The notes beneath the pieces are model-generated. The model did no database searches. It had not been told where the DNA came from and saw nothing but the letters and a program-made list of their open reading frames with translations. From positions 1 to 5,546 of the forward strand of contig CAYRVF010000195.1 of the NCBI GenBank assembly GCA_964427535.1: a DNA stretch of 5,546 bases, given 5' to 3'. Positions 1 to 5,223 of the stretch are shown piece by piece. The number at the start of each line of letters is the position of its first letter. Position 1 is the first letter of the stretch. This DNA comes from CAYRVF01 sp964427535. GTDB taxonomy: Bacteria; Chloroflexota; Ktedonobacteria; Ktedonobacterales; JADMIN01. The position numbers and the translations under genes are program-made.

Positions 1-3000
1 GCAGCGCGACGGGGAGGCGTCCCGTCTCGTCCTCCAGCACGAGGAAGCCCATGCCTTTCGCGGTCGGCGGGCGCTGGGCGGAGATCGGCCAGCCCGCGAC
101 GCGCACCATGCGGCCATCCGCCAGCCCGGCGAGGTCGGCGATCGAGCGGATGCCCTGCCGCCGCAGATCGCGGCGCATCAGCCCGAGGGGATGCGGGCGC
201 GCCGAGAGGCCGAGCGTCTGATACTCCAGCGCGAGGCGTTCTTCGCGGTCGAGTCCGGGGAGCTGGGGCACGTCGTCGAGCACCTCGGGAGCGACGCGCC
301 AGTCGAAGGTCATCTGCGCGATGCCGTCACGCTCGGCACGGCGCTGCGTGCGACGCCGGGGCGCGGTTCCGGAGAGGCTGGGAGCAATGATCTGCCAGAT
401 CTCGTGCAGGTGCCAGAGCAGGCGTCTGCGCTCTGTGCGCAGGTGCAGTCCATCGAACGCGCCCGCCAGCACCAGCGCCTCGGCCGCCTGCCAGGTCAGG
501 CCAGCGGGCCGCATGCGCTCGCAGAAATCGGCGAGTGAGGCAAACGTCCGCTCGCATCGGTCCTTTCCTGTAGCCATAACCGACTCTGCGTCCAGCCCGG
601 CATCGCGCCGCCGCTCCCAGAGGATCGCCTCGGCGAGCTCCTCGCCGACCTGTGTCACCTGACCCAGCCCGATGCGGATGCCCCACCTGCCCGGCGGCGT
701 GCCCACGCGCTCGACGGAGAAGCGGTCTTCGCTGCGGTTGACGTCGACCGGCAGCACGGGCACCTTCAGCAGCTTGGCCTCCTCCAGCACGACATGCGGC
801 GGAAAGAAGCCCGCTGGCTGGTTCGAGAGGAACGCGGCGAGGTAGTGCGCCGGGTAGTGTGCCTTGAGCCAGGCGGTCTGGTAGATCGTGCGGGCAAACT
901 CGGCGGCGTGGCTCTTACAAAAGCCGTAGCCGACGAACTTGCTGATGGCCTCGAAGACGCGCGTCGCGTCGGCTGATGTCTCGCCGTGCGCGACGGCGCA
1001 GGTGACGAACTTCGCGCGCATGGCCTCCATCTCGGAGCGTGTGCGCTGGTGCGACATCGCGCGGCGGAAGCCATCGGCGTCGGCGTAGGAGAGCCCGGCG
1101 AACGAGTGCGCGATCTCGAGGATTTGCTCCTGGAAGAGCAGGATGCCTTCGGTCTCGCGCAGAATCTCGCCCAGCACGGGATGCGACGTCCAGAAGTCGT
1201 CGGCGGGGCGGCCGCGCCACGGCGTCTGCACCGCGTCGGCCTGCTTCTCTTGCCGCCGTGAGACATACGGGTGCACGAAGCCGCCTTGCAGCGGGCCGGG
1301 CCGGAAAAGCGCGGTCTGGATGATGATGTGGTCGAACGACTCGGGCTGTGTCTGCGCAAGCAGATGCCACTGTCCCGGCGATTCGATCTGGAAGACGGCC
1401 ATCGTCTGCCCGGCGCGGATGAGCCGCATCGTGGCCGGGTCTGGCGGATCGACCGGTAGCGCGTCGATCGGCGGGCGTGTGCCCGTCGTCTCTTCGATCA
1501 GGGTAAGGGTTTCTTCCACCGCGCCTAGCGTCCGCAGGCCGAGCAGATCGAACTTGATGAGACCGAGCCGCTCGACGTCGTCCTTATCAACCTCCAGCGC
1601 GCGCACGCCGTTCGCCGAGATGCGCACCGGCAGCAGCGCGGAGAGTGGGTCGCGCGTGAGCACCATGCCGCCGTTGTGCAGGCTGAGGTGGCGCGGCAGG
1701 CGCAGCATCCGCCCGGCGAGCGTGAGTAGCAGCGGCAGCCGCGCGAGGCAGCGCGCCCGCACCTCCTCCGGCGCGGTTCGCTCAATGAGCAGCCGCATCT
1801 CGGGAGCGTAGCCGGGCAGGTCGTCGCCGTCGCAGTGGTGGGGCAGCACCTTCGTCATGCGGTTGACGAGCGCCAGCGGGAAGCCGAGCGCCTTGGCGGC
1901 ATCGCGCAGCGCCAGACGCGGGCGGTAGGTGATGATGTTGGCGACCATCGCGGTGTGCCGCTCGGTAAACGTCCGCTCGACGTAGCGGATCAGCTCCTCA
2001 CGGCGGTCGCTCTGCACGTCCACGTCGATATCGGGCATGCCCCGCCGTTCCGGGTTGAGGAAGCGCTCGAAGAGCAGCCCGTGCTGGAGCGGGTCCACAC
2101 CGGTGATGCCGAGCAGGTAGGCGACCAGACTGTTCGCCGCGGAGCCGCGTCCGCTGCAGCGGATGCCCATGTCGCGCGCCGCCCACATGATCTGATGCAC
2201 GCAGAGGAAGAACTCTTCGAGGTCGAGCCGGGCGATGACGTCGAGCTCATGGGTGAGCTGCGTTCGCTCTGGGCTGCCTGCCCGTAGCGCCTCTGGCCGC
2301 GCCGTGTAGCGCCGGACAAGCCCCTCCTCGCAGAGGGTGTGCAGCCTGTCTTGAGGTGACTGCCCCTCGGGAATCGCGATGCGCGGCGCGGTGCATTCCG
2401 CCTTGAGCAGCGAGAGGTCGCAGCGCCCGGCAATTTCAGCGGTAGCGGCGAGCGCCTGCGTCGCCCCCAACACGCCCGCGAAGAGCGCCCGCATCTCCTC
2501 AGCGGACTTGAGGTACGCTTCGTCGTTGCGCGGCCGCTCGGCGTGTGGCTCGTCGACGGAGATGCCCAGGCGGGCACATGTCAGCACGTCGTAGAGCGGG
2601 TAGTCGGCGGGGGTGGCGTAGCGCACGCCGTTCGTCGCCACGCAGCGCAGCCCCACGCGCGTGGCGGTCTCGGCCAGGCGCCGGAGCAACGTCGGACTCT
2701 CGGGCAGCCGGTGCTGCTGTAGCTCGACAAAGACGCGTTCGCTGCCGAACGCCTCGGCGTAGCCGCGCGCCACTGCCTCGGCCTGCTGCCCGCGCCCCGC
2801 CAGCAGCAGCCGCGCCAGCGCGCCGTCGTATCCGCCGGTGAGCATGATCAGCCCGTCGGGTTGCGCGGCCAGCTCGCGCCAGAGGATCAGCGGCGCCTCT
2901 GGCTCGGCGAGGTTGGCATCGGTGAGGAGCTGGCAGAGGCGGGCGTAGCCGGTCGCGTTCTCGGCCAGCACGACGAGCCGGGCGGGCGCGTCCGCGTCGC

Positions 3001-3244
3001 CGAAGATGGGATCACACACCGCCAGCTCCACGCCGACGATCGCGCGGATGCCGTGCTCGGCGCACGCGGCCTGAAAGCGGACGACTCCGGCGAGCGTCAT
3101 CACGTCGGTGAGGGCCAGGGCGGGCATCCCCACGGCGGCGGCGCGTTCGACCAGCGCCTCCACGGAGCTGCCCGCGCGCAAGAAGCTGAAGGCGCTCGCG
3201 CAGTGCAGCTCGACGTATGGAGGGATGTCCTGCTGGTGGCTCAT
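1..3244 (-). CDS. dnaE2: Error-prone DNA polymerase DnaE2 (ImuC), C-family alpha subunit; 3' end cut by window edge
   Basis: C-family DNA polymerase that carries out translesion synthesis in SOS mutagenesis, normally with ImuB. I translated one uninterrupted frame of 1081 codons with no stop before the left edge; the family is about 1030-1130 residues, so only the last few dozen are missing. An N-terminal PHP domain (about residues 10-270) begins YVELHCASAFSFL. Polymerase core: SGRGSAANSLVAYLLGIT, then PDIDVD with catalytic D405 and D407, and LIKFDLLGLRTLG with the third aspartate D566. Later come LFQEQILEIAHSFAGLSYAD and FVGYGFCKSHAAEFA, an HhH-like LVLAGAFDGL, a possible clamp-binding QMTFDW (977-982), and an OB fold from about 1047 (VRVAGW...FLVLEDETG). 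There is no tau-binding C-terminal extension so far, as expected for DnaE2 rather than DnaE1. PHP metal ligands are mostly lost (A16, R23, V48, G206, R208). The ATG at 3244 is chosen because it lies just before the conserved YVELH, but a GTG at 3271 has a better ribosome-binding site. It is the last visible gene of the imuB operon. Confidence 0.96.
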   Translation of the reverse strand, partial: MSHQQDIPPYVELHCASAFSFLRAGSSVEALVERAAAVGMPALALTDVMTLAGVVRFQAACAEHGIRAIVGVELAVCDPIFGDADAPARLVVLAENATGYARLCQLLTDANLAEPEAPLILWRELAAQPDGLIMLTGGYDGALARLLLAGRGQQAEAVARGYAEAFGSERVFVELQQHRLPESPTLLRRLAETATRVGLRCVATNGVRYATPADYPLYDVLTCARLGISVDEPHAERPRNDEAYLKSAEEMRALFAGVLGATQALAATAEIAGRCDLSLLKAECTAPRIAIPEGQSPQDRLHTLCEEGLVRRYTARPEALRAGSPERTQLTHELDVIARLDLEEFFLCVHQIMWAARDMGIRCSGRGSAANSLVAYLLGITGVDPLQHGLLFERFLNPERRGMPDIDVDVQSDRREELIRYVERTFTERHTAMVANIITYRPRLALRDAAKALGFPLALVNRMTKVLPHHCDGDDLPGYAPEMRLLIERTAPEEVRARCLARLPLLLTLAGRMLRLPRHLSLHNGGMVLTRDPLSALLPVRISANGVRALEVDKDDVERLGLIKFDLLGLRTLGAVEETLTLIEETTGTRPPIDALPVDPPDPATMRLIRAGQTMAVFQIESPGQWHLLAQTQPESFDHIIIQTALFRPGPLQGGFVHPYVSRRQEKQADAVQTPWRGRPADDFWTSHPVLGEILRETEGILLFQEQILEIAHSFAGLSYADADGFRRAMSHQRTRSEMEAMRAKFVTCAVAHGETSADATRVFEAISKFVGYGFCKSHAAEFARTIYQTAWLKAHYPAHYLAAFLSNQPAGFFPPHVVLEEAKLLKVPVLPVDVNRSEDRFSVERVGTPPGRWGIRIGLGQVTQVGEELAEAILWERRRDAGLDAESVMATGKDRCERTFASLADFCERMRPAGLTWQAAEALVLAGAFDGLHLRTERRRLLWHLHEIWQIIAPSLSGTAPRRRTQRRAERDGIAQMTFDWRVAPEVLDDVPQLPGLDREERLALEYQTLGLSARPHPLGLMRRDLRRQGIRSIADLAGLADGRMVRVAGWPISAQRPPTAKGMGFLVLEDETGRLPVAL

Positions 3245-3265
3245 GTGATGTCGTCGTCTCCAGAA

Positions 3266-3300
3266 CCTCACCCCCTACCTCCTTCCCTTGAGGGAAGGGG
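3266..3300. repeat. C/G-rich palindromic intergenic repeat, copy 1
   Basis: A C-rich lead (CCTCACCCCCTACCTCC) is followed by an 8-bp perfect hairpin, CCTTCCCT / AGGGAAGG (3281-3288 and 3291-3298), with a 2-nt spacer. It resembles the dispersed 'CCCTCACCCCCT...' intergenic repeats I associate with Chloroflexota genomes; this is recollection, not a search. In the transcript the stem covers the strong Shine-Dalgarno before dnaE2. Confidence 0.6.
3277..3284 (-). promoter_or_regulatory. Strong Shine-Dalgarno (AAGGAGGT) ahead of an alternative GTG start of dnaE2
   Basis: On the minus strand AAGGAGGT ends 5 nt before a GTG at 3271-3269. This GTG is in frame with dnaE2 and would add nine residues (MRFWRRRHH) ahead of the ATG at 3244. 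The ATG itself has only TGGAGA about 13 nt upstream. The Shine-Dalgarno lies inside the palindromic repeat at 3266-3300 and overlaps its stem. Which start is used cannot be settled from sequence alone. Confidence 0.5.
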
Positions 3301-3354
3301 CCGTGAGGCGGGCGCGTGTGCCGGTGGGGGAGGATGCGGCGCGGCGGACGGCGG

Positions 3355-3380
3355 CCCCCTCCCCCTGACCCCCTCCCCCC
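3355..3380 (-). other. Putative G-quadruplex in the dnaE2 leader (sense strand)
   Basis: Read on the minus strand, which is the mRNA sense for dnaE2, there are four G tracts of 6, 5, 5 and 5 bases separated by loops A, TCA and A. This exceeds the usual G3+N1-7 definition by a wide margin. It lies about 110 nt upstream of the dnaE2 ATG, so it would be present both in the DNA and in the intercistronic mRNA. The plus strand is the matching C-rich i-motif candidate. Folding and function are inference. Confidence 0.6.
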
Positions 3381-3400
3381 GGCTGACGCCGAGAGAGGGG
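3369..3400. repeat. C/G-rich palindromic intergenic repeat, copy 2 (degenerate)
   Basis: On the minus strand an outer stem CCCCTC / GAGGGG and an inner stem CGGC / GCCG enclose the loop GTCA, with a mismatched TCT/GGGG internal loop. Its layout (CCTCTCTC, short stem, G-rich return) parallels copy 3, so the two look like diverged members of one family. It overlaps the G-quadruplex motif. Confidence 0.45.
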
Positions 3401-3439
3401 AAATGTAACGCGAGCGCTGTGCGCCGCGTCCGTCTGGCT

Positions 3440-3480
3440 CCTCTCTCCCAGCGTACGCTGGGAGAGAGGCTGGGAGAGGG
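3440..3480. repeat. C/G-rich palindromic intergenic repeat, copy 3: perfect 30-bp palindrome
   Basis: Positions 3440-3469 form a perfect 30-bp palindrome with no spacer, centred on AGCGTACGCT with arms starting CCTCTCTCCC. It is followed by a second CTGGGAGAG at 3470-3478, a 12-nt direct repetition of the one at 3458-3466. In RNA it would form a very stable hairpin between the small gene and dnaE2. There is no U run after it on the minus strand, so a classical intrinsic terminator is not supported. Confidence 0.75.
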
Positions 3481-3495
3481 GGCAGGCCGTGCCCC
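3479..3495 (-). other. GC hairpin directly after the DUF6504 gene stop
   Basis: Minus-strand stem GGGGCA / TGCCCC with a 5-nt loop begins two bases after the TGA stop. It lacks a following T tract. It could be a 3'-end stabiliser, a processing site or a weak terminator, and it stands next to the larger 30-bp palindrome. The structure is seen; the role is inference. Confidence 0.4.
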
Positions 3496-3496
3496 T

Positions 3497-3766
3497 TCAG
3501 TCGTGCGCGCGATCGAGTATCCAGCGGCCGTTTGTCGTGTCGTGGTAGACCTCGAAGACGTGCTCGCCGAGCGTGCTGGCGCAGAGCACCCGGTAGTAGG
3601 TGCGGTCGCTCGCGCCCTGCCCATCGCCGGATTCCCACCAGCGGTCGCGCAGGTGCCAGGTGGCCAGCACGTCGAGCACGCGGTAGGTCGTCGCGCGCCA
3701 GATGAGGCTGTCGAGCGTCTCGCCCGTTCGCGTGACCTCGATGGGGTGCGCGTATCGGTGCGCCAT
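3497..3766 (-). CDS. Small DUF6504-type protein encoded between imuB and dnaE2
   Basis: An 89-residue cytosolic protein starting MAHRYAHPIEVTRTGETLDS. The pattern of a basic N-terminal 'RYxxPIEV', then LIWRATTYRVLDVLATWHL, a WW pair (RDRWWES), TYYRVL, and a closing 'FEVYHDTTNGRWIL' matches my recollection of the DUF6504 family, small proteins found in high-GC bacteria near Y-family polymerase and dnaE2 genes. No signal peptide, membrane segment or catalytic motif is seen. Its biochemical function is unknown; a role as an accessory or assembly factor of the mutasome is inferred only from position. The frame is open further upstream, but the ATG at 3766 is chosen because conservation begins there, the longer version would overlap imuB by over 230 bp, and AAAGGAG lies 11 nt upstream. 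The gap to the imuB stop is 46 bp, so co-transcription is likely. It is followed by the 252-bp repeat-rich spacer before dnaE2. Confidence 0.85.
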   Translation of the reverse strand: MAHRYAHPIEVTRTGETLDSLIWRATTYRVLDVLATWHLRDRWWESGDGQGASDRTYYRVLCASTLGEHVFEVYHDTTNGRWILDRAHD

Positions 3767-3812
3767 GCCGTCTCGTTCTCCTTTCGGTGTCCATCTCTCT
3801 GCCTGTCGTCCG

Positions 3813-5009
3813 CTACCACCAGTGCAGCCGTTGCGGCACCTGCTGCCAGATATCTCCCGCCGTATCTGCCTGGCGCAGATGGGGGCGCGCCGTCTGTGTC
3901 GCACGCGATGAGTGCTCGGGTCGCCGCTCAGGTCCGAGCGCCACGAGCTGGTAGCGGTCCTCGGGAAAGATGGCGTCGGGCACGGCCAGCGCGGGACTAA
4001 GCAGCAGCGCGCGCGCGTGCCGCTGGGCAAGCGTCTCCGCGATCTCACGGGCGAGCGTCAGCTGCTGCTCGCGCATTCGCCAGAAAGTCGCCTGCTCTGG
4101 ATACGCCGGAGCGAAGTTGCCGAGGATGACACGTACCTCGTCGACCCCGAGGGAACCACTCTGTCCGCGCTCGTGGAGCAGCGGCAGCACCAATCGGCGC
4201 AGCTCGTGCTCGATCAGCCGGGCCTCGCACGTCCGCTGCCGCAAGACGAGGCGCGCGCGCTGGATGCCGCCGTTCTCCCAGTGGAGCGAGACGCGGATGC
4301 TGCCTGTCTTCCGGCCTCGCCTGCGCAGGTGCGCGGCGATGCGCCTGCTCAGGTGCGGCAGCGCGGCGGCGACGCGCTCGGGGGAGGCCGGTGTCGTGAA
4401 GCGGAAGCGGGACCGCTGGCGAAGCGGGCGCGGTGTCGGCTGCAGCGGTCGCACGTCGTCGCCCCGCGCCACCGCCGCGAGGAACGCCCCAGCCGCGCCG
4501 AACTGTCGTCGCAGCGCGTGCTCGCTCAGGCGGGCCACATGCCCCAGCGTACGCAGGCCATAGAGTTGCAGGCGGTCGAGCATCTCGGACGTGACGGTGC
4601 CCTGCGGATGCAGATTGGCGAGCACGCTCACCGGCATATTCCGCAGCATCAGCGGCGCCTCTTCGGGCGTCACGATGCGCAGGGGCGCGGCGGCGGACGC
4701 GGCAAGTTGGGCCAGCGCGAGGCTGGGTCCGATGCCAGCGCGCACACCAAAGCCGTTCTGGTGGAGCGTGGTGATGAGCGTTTTGAGGGCCGCGAGTGCC
4801 TCGTGCCCAGTGCAGGCGCCGAGGTCGAGCAGGGCGCTCCCCGACGAGACCCGCTCCACCCGCGCGGTGAGGCGATAACACGCGGGCAGCCATCCGCCGC
4901 GACGCGAGGATGCCACCGCGCGTGCGGGCAGGAGCAGGCTGGCATAATAGATATGCTCCTGGTCGAGAGCGGAGGAAGATGCTGAAGAGGGAGGTGCGGC
5001 TGCCTGCAT
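3813..5009 (-). CDS. imuB: ImuB-like Y-family DNA polymerase homologue, catalytically dead and lacking the fingers region
   Basis: A 398-residue protein related to ImuB, the non-catalytic Y-family protein that links DnaE2 to the sliding clamp in SOS mutagenesis. After a low-complexity Ala/Ser start, EHIYYASLLLP (about 18-28) looks like the first palm strand, but no catalytic Asp follows. The second catalytic motif, normally SxDEAxLD, reads SSGSALLDLGACTG (55-68), so the Asp-Glu pair is Gly-Ser. Only about 29 residues separate these two strands, against roughly 90-100 in Y-family enzymes; the fingers segment is absent. The rest follows the family: FGVRAGIGPSLALAQLAA (87-104), helix-hairpin-helix LDRLQLYGLRTLGHVARL (144-161), little finger about 195-280, a QLTLA clamp-motif candidate (316-320) and FPEDRYQL (348-355). 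Start: ATG at 5009 with GGTGA 5 nt upstream; ATG 5021 and GTG 5036 are in-frame alternatives adding 4 or 9 residues. It is the first gene behind the LexA box. Confidence 0.9.
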   Translation of the reverse strand: MQAAAPPSSASSSALDQEHIYYASLLLPARAVASSRRGGWLPACYRLTARVERVSSGSALLDLGACTGHEALAALKTLITTLHQNGFGVRAGIGPSLALAQLAASAAAPLRIVTPEEAPLMLRNMPVSVLANLHPQGTVTSEMLDRLQLYGLRTLGHVARLSEHALRRQFGAAGAFLAAVARGDDVRPLQPTPRPLRQRSRFRFTTPASPERVAAALPHLSRRIAAHLRRRGRKTGSIRVSLHWENGGIQRARLVLRQRTCEARLIEHELRRLVLPLLHERGQSGSLGVDEVRVILGNFAPAYPEQATFWRMREQQLTLAREIAETLAQRHARALLLSPALAVPDAIFPEDRYQLVALGPERRPEHSSRATQTARPHLRQADTAGDIWQQVPQRLHWW

Positions 5010-5037
5010 ATTTTTCACCATTTCTCTGACGCGCACA

Positions 5038-5051
5038 AGAACGTACGTTCT
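5038..5051. promoter_or_regulatory. LexA operator (SOS box), perfect palindrome AGAACGTACGTTCT
   Basis: A 14-bp perfect palindrome with core GAAC-GTAC-GTTC, matching the GAAC-N4-GTTC LexA box ('Cheo box') known from Bacillota and Actinomycetota. It lies 28 bp upstream of the chosen imuB ATG and directly downstream of a promoter-like -10. A repressor bound there would cover the expected transcription start. Its place in front of an imuB-dnaE2 cassette, a classic SOS target, supports the call. LexA binding itself is inferred. Confidence 0.85.
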
Positions 5052-5082
5052 AATAAATGGTGGAGAGCCGCCGCCGCGTCAA
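5052..5082 (-). promoter_or_regulatory. Probable housekeeping-sigma promoter of the imuB operon
   Basis: On the minus strand TTGACG (5082-5077) matches five of six bases of the -35 consensus. An A/T-rich TTTATT (5057-5052) lies 19 bp further on and is a poor but possible -10; the spacing is longer than the usual 17. It is one of the few A/T-rich spots here, and it abuts the LexA box, so transcription would begin inside the operator and leave a leader of roughly 35 nt before the ATG at 5009. There is no second clear promoter before dnaE2. Confidence 0.45.
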
Positions 5083-5223
5083 GGAAAATTGGGGCCGGAC
5101 AGCAGGCGAGCAGGAAAACCGAGGTGAGTCTTGGGTACAGATGGACGTGGGCTGCGTGATATGTCAAGAATGTGACACGAGCGCCGTTCCCGCCTGGAAC
5201 TCTGCGGTAAGGGTGGCTACTGA

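Noticed and set aside
766..2577. Several minus-strand open frames of 86-197 codons within 766-2577
   Set aside because: They are other-frame shadows of dnaE2, whose own frame is continuous and contains all polymerase motifs.
2861..4000. Long plus-strand open frame of 379 codons
   Set aside because: It runs antisense through the dnaE2 5' end, the repeat region, the DUF6504 gene and the imuB 3' end, and its translation is low-complexity without any recognisable motif. It is a typical antisense artefact of high-GC genes.
3497..4048. 183-codon version of the DUF6504 gene starting at 4048
   Set aside because: The extra 94 residues are Arg/Ser/Pro-rich, overlap the imuB coding sequence by over 230 bp, and precede the point where family-like sequence begins; the ATG at 3766 has its own ribosome-binding site.
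3912..4985. Plus-strand open frame of 357 codons opposite imuB
   Set aside because: It is antisense to a frame with clear Y-family motifs and has an Arg/Gln/Ala-rich composition with no domain signature.
5162..5177. TTGACA on the minus strand within a TGTCA-N6-TGACA inverted repeat, a possible second promoter or operator
   Set aside because: No acceptable -10 lies at normal spacing, and a 5-bp inverted repeat with a 6-bp gap is expected by chance.
5186..5200. GTTCC-N5-GGAAC inverted repeat downstream of the right-edge gene, considered as a terminator or LexA-like site
   Set aside because: The stem is only 5 bp with no T run, and the sequence does not match the GAAC-N4-GTTC orientation or spacing.
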